Origin: Spinacia oleracea
Lineage: Eukaryota > Streptophyta > Magnoliopsida > Caryophyllales > Amaranthaceae
Assembly (NCBI RefSeq): GCF_020520425.1
Contig: NC_079492.1
Coordinates: 54,807,042-54,871,041, forward strand
DNA length: 64,000 nt
Reading direction: 5' to 3'
Positions 10,741 to 22,753 of this stretch are shown in pieces (the first letter of the stretch is position 1; each line of letters begins with the position of its first letter). The notes under the pieces are model-generated. The model was not told the DNA's origin. It did no database searches and worked only from the letters and a program-made list of their open reading frames with translations. The position numbers and the translations under genes are program-made.

Positions 10741-13700
10741 CACATAATTCGAATAAAATGCTAATGACTTGTTTAAATTGCATGATTGCTTTTATTTTCA
10801 AGTTATTATTCATGATAAATGTTTAGACTTTGCATGCTTCAATGTATGTTTTAATTATTGTTTATAATTAAATATCTTGCACTGCAATAAATCCTTTTAG
10901 AAAGGTAACAGTAAATTTCCTCGATTGGTAGTGAATCCAAGAACGATTCACGGAAAAGAGAGAAAGTGAGCAATTTAAAATGTACGTTTCTTATAGCGAC
11001 TTTTATGGTTGTTTTCGAATATCAAAATCGAATGGCAAACCAATTGGTGCTTGTGAATTCAAAATACACTGTAGTTTTGAGATCATGAAGCATTGAGTTT
11101 AACACGCTCAGCTTTACCAATGGTTAACAACCTAATATCTTTTTCCATTTAATTCTCGAATGAGTCTAGTCCCTAGACATTCGAATAGATCGATGCTTAG
11201 AGAACTTTAGAAGCTTCTGGTAAGATCATCTAGTTGAAACAAAATATTCAACATAAATGGTAAAGAACCTTGTTGGGGTGACATTGGACATGTCTAACAA
11301 AGTATAAAAGTCAACACTAAAGAATTCAATTCTTAAGACTATAAGAAAGGGTACAAGAAATAGGAAAACAAAGGAACAAATGAAAGGAATTTACGATTCC
11401 GGTTCTACCTATAAGTTTAAAGAGAAGTGACCTAGCAATCAAACTTCCTTGGTATCATATACCGCTTGAGGTTCTTACTTCGGTAATAACTCAAACAAAT
11501 GAAGCTAGGATACACTAATGACCTACAAGTGGGAAATGAAGCATGGAAATGCTACATTAGTTGTAGGGTCATCTAGTTTGTTTTAAGTCCTTTCAAAGGC
11601 TGGAACTAAATGGCTATTTTATTCCATAATCAGCATACCTAAATTTCTGCTTCAAACACAGAAAGACTCACATTCAGAAGAACAAAAACAATGTTTGTTT
11701 GTTTATTTGAATGAAATGGTCAATTACAGGTTGAGTCAATATGCTTGATTAAAACAAACAACTCTTTAAAGAACTTTACTAAGGTTCAAATCAACCCCTT
11801 GATTTGAGTTCCACTAATCTTTGGCATTGTTGCTTAGACCATATCAACAAGTTAACATTCAAAAACTCTATTTTAATGGACTTTTGAAAGTTGGTTGATT
11901 TCTAGATCAACTTAAGACAAGCTAGTCTTACTTGTTGAAAGTAACAAAAGATGTGAACTATTGTTAGAACGCCTAGACAATAGAGTTCAAAGCTAAAGAA
12001 AGATTTTATGACTTTATTATTTCGCATGGATTTGAGTGAATGTAGGTTTATTTACTCAAATGTGATATAAGTTGAATCTGTTTGGCTAGTTCAAAGATTC
12101 AGAAGTATAAAATCCACTTGGCAAGAAATCATAAAGATCTAGGTTAGATCATGTTGATGATTACTTGAGACCAAATATGATCATCAATGATTGTGTGTTG
12201 TAATTTCACAATCTAGGTCCATAAGATATGGCATATCTTAGTTGGAATAATCGAAGTCAATTAGTACTTGATTCGATCAATGATGGATCATAAAAACTTT
12301 TCCTATAATTTCTAAAACAAAATGCTCAACTACCACCAAACTAAACCAAATTCGTCAAAGCTATTGAAAAGTAATTTCAGGATATCTTTTCAATTATATA
12401 TCTAAAGAGTTGCTAAACTCAGTGGGAGCTTAGTGTTTGTTATTCAACAAACTAAGGCCCAAGTCTAGATATATGTTTCATTGTGATTTATTCAAATGAG
12501 ACACAAGGGTATTGTTTCTACCACGAATTTTTGAGAACATAATGTTTGTTTGCTCGAAATAATGTCCTTTTGGAGATTCGTTTCCAAAATGACAAGTGGG
12601 AGAAAATAGACCTCGAAAGTTTTCGAGGCGAACAACAAACATAAACGGACATTCCGGAGGCTTTTCGAAGTACTTCAGAAAATCCGAACTTATTCTTTAA
12701 GGACTTTAGAAGTGGCTTTAAAGAATAGATATCTCTTAGAAGACTTTACAAGTGCTTCAAAGAGAACAGAATATTCAAAGGACTTTCAAGTGGCTATTGA
12801 TATTCTAATGTTTGATGTTCTATACCCAAGTAGGCATAGAATTCAAGTCACTGAAACTATGAGATTCTTCTATTAGATAGTAAAGAAACATAGAGATCAG
12901 GTCAATGAAACTATGAGATTCTTCTATTAAATAGTGAAGAAACCTACAACTTGCAGTCAAACTATTATCATGTAGATTAATGAGTTTGTGACTTGTAAGA
13001 AAGCTATGACGAAACCTAGATTCCCTAAAATGGTTAGAGGCCATATATAGACTCAAATGTTTTAAATGGTTAGAGGCCATAAAACATACTCAATGTTTTG
13101 ATGACAAAATTGAAATTTTGTTGATTTGCAAGAATGGGTTCACACCTATTGGTTGCAAGTTTGTTTTAAGGATAAAAACCATCAAACATGGAATTGTGTT
13201 CACACACAAAGCTAGATTAGTTGCTAAAGGTTACAAGCAAATTCATGGTGTAAATTGTGTTGAAACCTCATGCATAATCGTAATGCTCAAGTCTATAATT
13301 CAAGCAATGATTGCATATTGGTACATATAGCAATTGGATGACAAAACGTATTCCTCAATCAAATGTTGGAATAAACTATGTACATGGTATGTCATAGGAT
13401 TTGTGGATCCAAATAAATGCTTGAAAGAGAAAGCTAGCTTATAAAATCTAAGTACAGATTTAAGCAAGCAATTGGGAGTTGGAACTGTATTTTAGTGAAG
13501 CTAATAAGTATTTTAGTTTCATAAAATGTACATGATTCTTATAGATGTATAAGAAGTTTAGTGGGAGTACATAAAAACTTATTTGGTCCTATGTGTATCA
13601 CACACATATCTCTCTATTGTGAAATAACATTCAAATGCTAATGACTTAGATTTGAAATTATTCATCAATGATGGACCATGGCGAAACTTAGTACATATTG

Positions 13701-14900
13701 GGTATTAAGATCTATTTACAAAGATCTTATAATATTGTTTTAGATTAAGTAATGGCATTTACTAAATCAAACACGAAAGTCTCCATTGGAGATATTCGAC
13801 CCATGTGAATAAATCTAAGTAAAGAATGTTTGAACTATGTATAAGCATTTACTAAGTTAAACATCAAAGAGTCTAAATGAGATTCTTAACCTATATTATA
13901 TGTCAAAGAATTTAGCTGGATTCAGTATCTACTAAAATTGAATGAGCTAAAGTTACATGAATAGAATTCAATTGGGAATTATTCTGCAAAAGAATTTATC
14001 ATGTATGATATAATATGAGGATCGCCAAAAACGTATCGTATGACTTTAAGGCATGACGAACATATACCAATCTCTATTGATCTAAGTGAAGATCAACTAG
14101 ATTGAGACCAAGAATACTTATGGTACTTGAAAAGGTACATAGGAATAGTTCTTGATTCAAGGAAATAAAGATACGCTAAATATTGATGCTACACGCATAA
14201 ACACTGGCAAAGGATCAAGCAAGACCCTTTGGAGTTAACCATTGATAAGGACGAGCTATAGAGCATCGTGTTTTGAAATGGCAACATGGATTGGAGACCA
14301 TGAGTTGTTGCGTGGGAAATTAAAATATTAATTTCTATGTTCTAAGATATAGTTGGAGAATCTTCCACATATCTATGAACTGCTTGGATAGGTAAATCCA
14401 AACAAAGCATCACTAGCAACCTATGCAGTTGAAGTAAAAGTAATTATTGCCTAAGAAGCAATAAAACAGGGTTGTTTAAAGTTCTTCACTGAACTTGGGT
14501 AGATCACCTATCTGCTGGCTTGATGGTTCTTCATTGAAAAATGCGTGGAACCACTCTTGAAGCAAGAAAAACGTCTGCTAACTTAATGGTTCTTCATTGC
14601 AAAATGCGTAGAACCACTAATGTAGTAAGAAAGACTAGATCACATAATAAACAAACTCGAAAAGATCTTATCATCATATCTCAAAGAACATTCGATGAAA
14701 AGGATGTTAAGATTGGCAAAGCATGATAACTAAACCTATGCAACAAGTGAGAAGCAACACTCACATTGTCGCACTGGAAATCAAGCATAGCTTTGAATTC
14801 CATGAATTGTTTTAGAAAATGGGTTTGAGGCCCATGGTTGTAAAACACTGGGGTTGAACATTTATCATATATGAAATGTATTTTCATATTCCATTTAATC
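10741..14900 (+). pseudogene. Shredded gag-pol region of element B
   Basis: This region aligns in order with pol of F but is closed by stops and frameshifts in all frames. Recognisable pieces are a protease-side segment (about 11519-11640, dlqvgneawk-like), an integrase zinc-finger piece (about 11825-11860, LWHCCLDHINK-like), the segment tttccaaaatgacaagtggg (about 12580-12600), and an RT piece (about 13200-13345) with KARLVAKGYKQIHGV followed by MLKS. The RT piece lacks the expected ETFSPVA core and the YVDD box. Elements E and D share the same decay, including the altered tcatgcataatcgtaatgct stretch, so the damage predates their insertion. Confidence 0.8.
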
Positions 14901-15664
14901 TTGGTTTAGTATTAAATGATGAGTCCCTTCAAATTTGACGAAATATTCAAGATAGACTGTCAGGACCAGTCCTGTGACTAAGAAATGTCTATCAAGTGAA
15001 CTTGAATGTCAAAGGTTGAAAATGGTCCCTAGTCGGAGTTTTCTATAAAATTGGACGCATAGAAAACGTTAGACGACTAGAATGCAAGATGACTAGTAGT
15101 TCTGTTTCTTGAACTATGTGGACATGGCAATGTCATAATCATTTGCGTAGATACTTACTTTGGGAAGACTAGTATCGGACAAGACCTATGAAACTTTACT
15201 GTAAGAGATGAAAATCTGTCATAAGTAAATTTCATTAAATTATTAGACACTAAATCCTCAATACCTGAGTGATTTGAGATTACTTGTTTGAGAACTGGTT
15301 GCTTTGACGTTGACCAACCGTCGCACCGTAAAAGGAGGCTATAAAGGCAACGCTCAGGTAATCACCTATCAAACGAAGTCTAATCTCAAGATCGCAAGAT
15401 TGGGATTGTCCTCCCATAAATCGGGATGAGATGCTTAAAAGTTGTACAAGGCCACTCGGAGAGCTAGAAACTGTGAAATGCATGGCCGTGCTCGGATGAA
15501 TCATAGGCTATGATTATCTGTTTATTTGATCAGTTGAACTCTGAAACCGAGGAACACCTCTGGACATAATAAGGATGACAACTCTTACCTTATGTTCAAG
15601 AGCAAGCATCGAGAGACAAAGGAATTAGGAAATGCACACTTGTCCCTAAGGACAAGTGGGAGAC
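14901..15664 (+). other. Conserved 3' untranslated region and polypurine tract of B
   Basis: About 760 bp nearly identical to 36183-36942 of the coding element F and similar to 42475-43221 of E and 53384-54130 of D (minus). It ends in ggacaagtgggagac, the polypurine tract. Conservation between coding and non-coding elements while the pol between diverges points to a cis-acting function. Confidence 0.82.
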
Positions 15665-16991
15665 TGAAGGAAATAATGCCCTTGGTCCAAGTATGCATTC
15701 TATGTTAAGTCTAATAAATGCGGTTCAGTATTAATTGACAAGTTAATAATTCAGTGAGATCAAGTGAGCTGAATGCCTAGCTAGAGGCCGCTTCAGTTCA
15801 AGTGGAATTAATGATATTAATCCACAGCTTACTCTTGACTGAACCCGTAGGGTCACACAAATAGTACGTAAACGGATCAAGGATCGTATCGGCAAATATA
15901 AATATTATCCAAGTCGTAGATGTTGCCGGAAACGATGATATTGCCGGAAACGGAAATATGGATCGTATCGGAAATATAAATATTATCCAAGTCGTAGATG
16001 TTGCCGGAAACGGAAACATGGTACGTATCGGAAAATATTATCGGAAATGGAAATATTGCCAGAATCGGAAATATTGCCGGAAACGGAAATATTGTCAGAA
16101 TCGGAAATATTACCGGAATCGGAAAATAATTCCGGAAACGGAAATATTAAATATTTGTTCGAAACGGAAATTAATTCCGGAATCGGAAATATTAAATATT
16201 GTTCGTATCGGAAATAAATTCCGGAACTGGAAATTTAATCGGAAGCGTATCGTACGAATTAGCATCGGACGAGGCCTGCCGGACGAAGGCCCAGCACGAA
16301 GCCGGGCCATCGCCCAGCAAGCACGCACGCCACAAGCCCAGCCAAGGCAGCGCCCAGGCCTACCGCAAGGCAGGCCCAGCGCGCGCCAAGGCCACGGATG
16401 CGTGGGCCGCGCTGCGTGGGCTGCTGCTCGCACGCGCATGGGCAGCCCTTGTGGCTGCCGTGTGTGTGTGAGTTTGTGCTCATGCGTGATTCCTAAATCT
16501 ACAAGAGTCAATGTATGATTAAATTTCTATTCCTAATTGGATAAATTAATTAAATAGAATTCATGTAGGATTCTAATTTCAATTAATTCGTATCCTACTA
16601 GGATTACGATTCCTTTTCCATAACTCTATAAATAAAGGCCTAGGGGTCATTATTTATACAACAAGTTTTAAGTATTCAAAACTAAGATTTTTAAGCAGAA
16701 AAATCAGCCAATATTCTTGCCTACCTAACCGAAAATATTAGAACCTTAAGGGCGATTCTAGTTGGTCAATCTTAAGGCGGATCCGGACGTGCTGTGGACT
16801 ATCTACGGAGGGACGACACTTGGAGTCCTAAAGACTTGTTCTTGTTCGGTTCGGGCGCAGCTAGGGAGGGCACGCAACAAAGAGTATGCATCTAAATTAT
16901 GCTATATGATTATGTGTAAATAATATGTTGTCCTGGGTTAATGGTTGTTTCCGCATGATCTATGTAATGTCATATGTATCATAACCTAACA
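15665..16991 (+). repeat. 3' LTR of B with an internal rearrangement
   Basis: This LTR equals the 5' LTR except that about 120 bp after acggatcaag are missing. In their place is an extra copy of a roughly 52-bp segment, ggatcgtatcgg...gttgccggaaac, which also occurs next door at 15959-16012. It is 54 bp shorter than the 5' LTR. The bases cagga following it are the second copy of the target duplication. Confidence 0.92.
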
Positions 16992-16996
16992 CAGGA

Positions 16997-17415
16997 TTCT
17001 AATTAAACTAAATTAGTATTCTAATAGGATTATAAGTCCTTTTCCATAACTCTATAAATAGGTGCCTAGGGTCACAAATTTATATACTACATTCAAGTAT
17101 TCAAAGGTAAGATTTTGAAGCAAAAATCAGCCAAACACTTGCAACCATTTTAGCCGAAAATTCCTAGGAACCTTAAGGGCGATTCTAGTTGGTCAAGCTT
17201 AAGGCGGATCCGGACGTGCTGTGGACTATCTACAGAGGGACGACATTTGGAGTCCTAAAGACTTGTTCTTGTTCGGTTCGGGCGCAGCTAGGGAGGGAAC
17301 GCTACAAAGTGTATGCATCTGAATTATGCTAAATGATTATGTGTAAATAATATGTTTCCTGGCATTAAGGTTTTCCGCATGATTTATGTTTTGTCATATG
17401 CATCATAACCTAACA
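16997..17415 (+). repeat. 5' LTR of A, second part
   Basis: The LTR of A resumes after B with ttctaattaaactaaattag, carries its TATA box (ctataaata, about 17052-17060) and ends CATAACCTAACA. Its R/U5 sequence (aagcaaaaatcagccaaacacttg) matches the E and D type rather than the B type. Confidence 0.9.
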
Positions 17416-18137
17416 GTGGTATCACGAGCCTCTTATTATTTTCATAATCTAAATTGCATGACATGGTTAAATTTTACAAATTTGCAAAGAATTAAAAGGG
17501 GTGATTAATTTTCGTAATTGTTAATTAAATGCAAATTGCGTTTATTTAATTATATGTACGCAGTTTTTCGGCAGTTTCTTCGTTACTCAACCAAATCGAG
17601 TGATTTTTGTGTCAATTCCGCATGTAAAAGGCATTCTAAAATTTTGACAAAAATAGTGTTTTTCGGCCGAACCCAAAATTCCCAAATTCGAAGCCTAACT
17701 ATGACTTTTCGGAGGTTTTAGTTTTTCGAACGCAAAAGTTTGTAAATTTAAAATGTTAAATTGAATATTTGCGATTCTTGTTGATAAATCTTGAGTTTTT
17801 GATTGACCTACAGTATATGTTTAACAACTTTGAATGCCTAGACTTGTTAATTATACAACCTAATTTGTAATTATGATTAATTTGTTAAAATTCGAATAAT
17901 TTAAAATTGATTTGTTTTTCATAATTAATTAATAATTTAATTAGGTATCCATGATTAAAAACCACCATAAAGATTGTTAATTTATGTTAAATTTTAAATT
18001 TTTATGACCTAGATTTGAATCCATGTTAATCGGAAATTAATTGATTAATAAATTTTCGATTTTTCGCCCTAAAATTATGAAATTAATATGTTTTATTAAT
18101 TTGTCATTAATTTTGAATTGAAAAATTTTAAATTTAT
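17416..18137 (+). mobile_element. Primer site and truncated leader of A
   Basis: Begins with the family primer site gtggtatcacgagcc (17416-17430) and continues with about 700 bp of leader colinear with 7977-8690 of B. It stops just before the GC-rich core, at the breakpoint of the deletion that removed most of A. Confidence 0.85.
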
Positions 18138-18233
18138 GTGAAAAACGACGTTCAGTCATTCACCGTTCACCGTTCAGTCAAAACAAGTCAAAACAAGGCA
18201 AAACAAGGCAAAACAAGGCAAAACTCAGGTAAA
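18138..18233 (+). other. Templated filler DNA at the deletion junction of A
   Basis: This segment is not copia A sequence. It contains cattcaccgttcaccgttc, then cagtcaaaacaagtcaaaac and three aaaacaaggc units. These match the element C sequence just beyond A (18259-18297: cattcaccgttcagtc, aaaacaagtcaaaacaaggc). Partly repeated copies of flanking DNA at a deletion breakpoint are the signature of polymerase-theta-like or synthesis-dependent end joining. Confidence 0.72.
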
Positions 18234-18252
18234 TATGTATCATAACCTAACA
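18234..18252 (+). repeat. 19-bp remnant of the 3' LTR of A
   Basis: The bases tatgtatcataacctaaca are the exact last bases of the family LTR. They are followed by agaca (18253-18257), the second copy of the target duplication of A. Without this scrap the 3' boundary of A could not have been placed. Confidence 0.88.
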
Positions 18253-18303
18253 AGACAGACATTCACCGTTCAGTCAAAACAAGTCAAAACAAGGCAAAGA
18301 CAC

Positions 18304-18579
18304 AGCGGTCTTAAAATTGAGTTTTTGACTGCAAAAGATCCACAATTCCTTTGGAATAATCTAGACCACCAGAAAACTGCAATATTACCTAAAGTTCGAT
18401 ATGACTGGTTACATTTAAGACTACAAGACTTTAAGTCTGGAACTCAATATAACTCAGCTATGTTCAGAATTACTTCACAGTTGAAATTATGTGGGGAGAA
18501 AATCATTGATGCAAAAATGATTGAGAAACCTATTCTAACTTTCACTCAAATAAGTTGTACTGCAGACACAATACAGTGA
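18304..18579 (+). pseudogene. Copia gag fragment (UBN2-type) of element C
   Basis: The open frame encodes a typical copia gag segment: an LTAKDPQFLW-like start, then HQKTAILPKVRYDW, LHLRLQDFKSGTQYNSA and FRITSQLKLCGEKI. This matches the well-known conserved block of UBN2/gag domains in plant copia elements. The protein would form the virus-like particle that packages element RNA. The frame is truncated upstream by the A insertion (the first part of gag is missing) and ends in a stop at 18579. Just downstream an RGG-like stretch (about 18750-18800) recalls the gag C-terminus. It cannot make a working protein. Confidence 0.8.
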
Positions 18580-21500
18580 AAAGATATTAAGAAATATTTT
18601 GAGCTTTTATCATGTCTCCTTGTGGCTGGAAAAAAATTAACGAGCTATTGATTAAAAATTAAGATTCACGTCCAACTGGTCCTGCTAAATCCCCTTAAGC
18701 GAATGTGACATCCCATAATGGGAAAGAAAATAGCACACAACAAAGTGGTTGAGGACGTGGTGATAGACGTGGGCGTGGATACGAATATGGTCGAGTTTGA
18801 GGCCGAGATGGTTCTATCAATAACTCATATCCCCACCAGAAGTGGGACAAAGATGTCAACAAAGAAGAACAAGATAAAAATGATACTTGACCAATGTATG
18901 TTACCGCTATGGAGAAAAAGGGTGTTGGTCTACTAAAACAAGTAGAATTTATAATAGAATTTACTAGATAATATTGAAGAACTTAAATATGTGGTCTTGC
19001 TCTTCCCTGAAGAAAATTATTTATTAAGGGTGTTATATGTTGAAATGCGAATATACCCTTGACTGTTGTTTACAAGTCAAAATAGGTTCACGACTTAAGT
19101 TTAGACTTTTGACCATTAAAGGTGCGCAGACCTTTTGGAGAAGTACAAGAAAATATGACCTAGAAAACTATAATAGTTTCTAAATCTTGTTGTCAAGATA
19201 CCCTACATTTCTTTCATGAAACTAGTGTGGTCCTGCAGACACGATATTTTTGAGAGAGATTTAAGAGTGTTTTTAAATAGTTATATATTGTCTTTTTGGT
19301 GGATGAGACAAATAACGAAATCCTGAAGAAAAGTATTATGATCACGTTCAATTAGGTAAACCATTCCCAGAAGTGAATGAGAAATTGTATGACTAAAGAT
19401 AGTGAAGATAATTTCAATAGTCATGATCGAGGATGTGAAAGTAAAATATAGTATAATCATGGGTGAATAAATGAGTACAAATGTAATTTCAAAATACACA
19501 TATACACACCAGAAGTGAGATTGTAAATGATGAAAAGCATGTGAAAGTTAATGATGAGAAAATACAAATTTTATATTTTTTGTTGGTTGCAGAGGAAAAA
19601 TGAACAAATGTTTGGCCCATATATTACACCAAGGCATCTTGTTGAGCTTTATTAGCACCCATCAAAAGGGAATAAATTGTAGATAAACATGGTGTATGAA
19701 AATATATGTCTAGTAAACATTGTAGCGCTCTCCAAACCAAATGTATACATGAATACATGCAAGGATTAGTGGGAAATAGCTCTCAACATAATAAAATTAG
19801 TAGTATATGATGAGGATTATAATACAATATGTTAAACTTGGTACAAATATTTGATCATGTCTTATTGACTCTCTCTATGAGCATGAGTAATATACTACAT
19901 TCTGGAGATGTATACTTTTGTGATATGTACCAAAGTTGTAATGGATACTCTTGAAGAGTACAAGCTATGTTCCATAAGTTTTGTTTAGATTGTCTTGCCG
20001 TTATAATTGAGACACCAGTTTGTGTCGTTATATCACATCACAATATGTTCAAATTATAGTATTCTATAATTACAGTGATCACTTTGAGAAGATAACCAGC
20101 AGTTATCGAATGAAATATTTTATATGATATTATATACGCATGATGTGATAATCCAGGCCATCCGGGTTTAAGAACACCTGTTATGAGAATTTGAAAATTC
20201 TTATCAAATAAAATTTTATGTGCTGACACTCCATCATATGTTGTATATATTCAAAGGCAGGACAAAATGATGAGGTTAAGTTGTATTTCAATCGAATAGT
20301 TATAATGAATCGATTGAGAAAATAAGTACAAGAGATAGTAATGATTTTGAAAAATTGTATAATGATAGGTGATTTGAAGTTCACCATGATAGTAAGTGAC
20401 CTGAAGTTCACTAGAATGATAGTAGGTGACTTGAAGATCACCAATAAGTTTACAAGTATTTTGTGATTGATTTAAGTATCAAAAATAAGCATCATAAATC
20501 TCTTGATCGGGGCAATCATACGTCAGCACGAAAAGAGAAAATATGAAGAAAACAACTGCATATTATATCTACTCCCCATAATCAATGTTGATCTCCAGAA
20601 GAGAACAAACGTATGTAATATTTATCAAAATACACGTTGAAAAGTGTATTATTTAGTTAATTGGTGAAATTTTTTATGCCCCATAACATATTGAAAATAT
20701 TTTCCAAACTTAGGGGGAGACGAGCAAGAATAAGTTGGCAAAATTGAAAGATAATAAATTGATCCCCATATGAGTAAGTGTACATGCCAGGTTTATGTCC
20801 TCGAAGTATGTTTGGAGATAAATATCTATGACTTGATTGTGTTAAATTGTTACATGTTCAAAGGCATAAAGGTGTATGATAGTCATAGTGCTCGATGTTA
20901 CATATAGTAAGTGTTGAGAAATATTTATCTTGTCAATATTTATTTAAATCTCTACACCTGAAGTGTAGATTATATATACGGTTCCAACATAGTGATTATA
21001 TAAAAAGGATGGCAAGATAATGCAGTTGATGATATATTTCAAAATAAAGAAAACACTATTTATTATATATTGTATGAAATAGTCTTGAAGTGGTATAGAT
21101 ATCTGAACAATAATAGATGGCCCGTGAGAAAAAATGAATGGTACCTATTGAATAAGTATTCAGATATCATTGATGAATAGCATGCAAAATATATGTTGAA
21201 GAATTTTGATGATACCGGTAGATGATGGAACCAAAATATAATGCATATGCGAGAAATACTGGATTTTGAATAGGGGATCGTAAATCTATGTCTGTTTCGA
21301 TGTAGACATAACTATAATGATCAAATGAGCTCATGGGCCTGAAGTCCTAAAAGTTATGGATTTGAAATATCCACACTGTACAGTGTTTTGCATTTGAGTC
21401 CTACATTCATATACATATGTAGTTAATAGGTAAATGCATCATTCATCATACATTTAGTTTGTTTTATGTTTTATCATGGTATGATATAGAATTATCTAGT

Positions 21501-22613
21501 TATAATTTCATATAACATGTTTCAAAACTATTATGATGTCGTATATGAAATATGAATCCAAATAATGGTAAGACGGATTTGCAACTTTATAGAAATTTAT
21601 AAGATGAGATTCCTACTTCATTGGGCTAGTAGTTGCAAAAGAAATATAATATTGATTTAATAGTATGTTATGAATCATGCAAATAAGAAAAGTTCCTGAA
21701 GAACTTATTCATGATGTTCTTAAACATCTAGCCTTTTGAGTTTTGCATACAAACATCCCAACATTGATGAGATATTATCAAAACTCTAAAAGAGTGTTTT
21801 TGGAATGTCGTATCAACCAGTAGTTTGAGTACTTGAGAGTTTTGAAATATACATATTAATTTATTCATGAAAGAATTCTTGTACAAATATGAATCATCTT
21901 AAAATATAAGATAAAGTTATGTAATGTCCTTCCAATGGATATTATTTTATGGTCCAGAAGAACCATAAATAACATTATTAGCTATATTATACCTCCAAGT
22001 TGGACGATGTTATTGTTATTTATCATGTATTGCCATGAAAGTATGACCAAAAAAGTTTGATCAATATTGATCAAAAACTACAATTTATGACCTCCAGAAG
22101 AAGGTATATATGTCCAATATGTATGGATAACTCTTGTAATATCATATACAAGAAAATGTATTTATCTCAGGTGAAGCTAAAGAATTATTATATTATGCAT
22201 CGGGAAAATCGAAAACAAATGTATCGAATGAGATAGAGAAAAGCACATGATCTTACAGGTATTATTTTCAAAACAATTGAAGATTCAAGTTAAGCTTTGG
22301 AGAATCAATTTTCAAGGAACTTCATGCTGCTACATTTGAGAAGCTACTCAACAATATTGGATGGATTGCACCAAAAAGATCTCAATTGATGTATTCATCT
22401 GGGGGAGAAATACGCGTTGCACTCTTTTTCCCTTAACCAAGGTTTTGTCCCACTGGGTTTTCCTGGTAAGGTTTTTAATGAGGCAACATTTCAAGCGTAT
22501 TATGAAAAGCGATGTACTCTTTTTCCTTCACTAGGTTTTTATCCCGCAGGGTTTTCCTAGTAAGGTTTTAACGAGACATAATCTTCAATAATGGACATCC
22601 CCTGGTATCTTTC
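18580..22613 (+). pseudogene. Decayed pol and 3' region of copia element C
   Basis: About 4 kb in the right position for copia pol, with stops and indels throughout. Pieces I can place are an RT-like segment near 21930-22040 (CPSNGYYF, then a degraded TSKLDDVIVIY) and the pol C-terminus near 22310-22390 (FKELHAATFEKLLNNIGW, related to the common FEKLVQxIGMRRL ending). Two related blocks containing ggttttcctggtaaggtttt then follow (22410-22575), a feature of the 3' region of this copia type. No intact catalytic domain remains. Most of 19000-21900 is too eroded to assign. Confidence 0.62.
20361..20443 (+). repeat. Three tandem units with internal dyad (ggtgacttgaagttcacc)
   Basis: Three imperfect units of about 27-30 bp, each based on atgatagtaggtgacttgaagttcacc. 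Within each unit GGTGA and TCACC are inverted around cttgaagt, so every unit can form a short hairpin. The array lies inside the decayed pol of C, and I know no function for it. Confidence 0.65.
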
Positions 22614-22753
22614 TGGAATATTCTAGATCTAGGGTTTATTGTTCTCCAAGCAAACCCTATTATATTGTATGTATATATACCCTGTTGTTCATGGAATAAA
22701 ACATACCATTGTTCTCTCCCAATTTCTCCTCTCTTTCTCTCTATTTCACAACA
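22614..22753 (+). repeat. 3' LTR of element C
   Basis: Second copy of the short LTR, TGGAATATTC to TTTCACAACA, closely matching 5405-5544 (for example tatattgtatgtatatatac against tatgttgtatgtatatatat). The sequence after it, atggc, has no matching copy at the left edge of C. Confidence 0.8.

Larger units (their letters stand above)
6581..16991 (+). mobile_element. Copia-derived non-autonomous element B, inserted in the LTR of A
   Basis: B is a complete LTR element of about 10.4 kb with LTRs at 6581-7961 and 15665-16991, a primer-binding site and a polypurine tract. The 5-bp duplication cagga (6576-6580 and 16992-16996) flanks it. Its two LTRs are nearly identical outside one rearrangement, and its GC-rich blocks keep many CpG sites, so the insertion looks recent. 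The internal region has a long leader and a conserved 3' untranslated region, but its gag-pol is shredded. Mobility must therefore have been supplied in trans, most simply by relatives of F. Confidence 0.92.
5598..18252 (+). mobile_element. Copia element A, inserted in C and gutted by deletion
   Basis: A starts with TGAAGGAAATAATG at 5598 and ends with CATAACCTAACA at 18252. It is flanked by the 5-bp direct repeat agaca (5593-5597 and 18253-18257), which proves that both ends belong to one insertion into C. Its 5' LTR is split by B. After the primer site only about 720 bp of leader survive, then a filler segment, then just 19 bp of the 3' LTR. The gag-pol region and almost all of the 3' LTR are gone, so A cannot move by itself. 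Confidence 0.88.
5405..22753 (+). mobile_element. Old copia element C, decayed and interrupted by A and B
   Basis: Element C has short LTRs at both ends (5405-5544 and 22614-22753) that match closely over about 140 bp. It has a cgttatcagcacc primer-binding site and remnants of copia gag and of the pol C-terminus. Without the 12.7-kb A+B insertion its own length would be about 4.7 kb. The coding region is riddled with stops and frameshifts. Its 5' edge is uncertain because the flanks of the two LTR copies are rearranged, and no matching target duplication was found. It is the oldest layer of this nest. Confidence 0.8.

Noticed and set aside
15280..15504. Minus-strand 74-codon frame in the 3' region, identical at 36558-36782
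   Set aside because: It does not begin at a convincing start and is broken in the E and D copies. The conservation is that of a noncoding 3' region.
18718..18936. 72-codon frame in element C taken as a separate gene
   Set aside because: It reads in a different phase over the decayed gag C-terminus (an RGG-like stretch) and has no features of its own.
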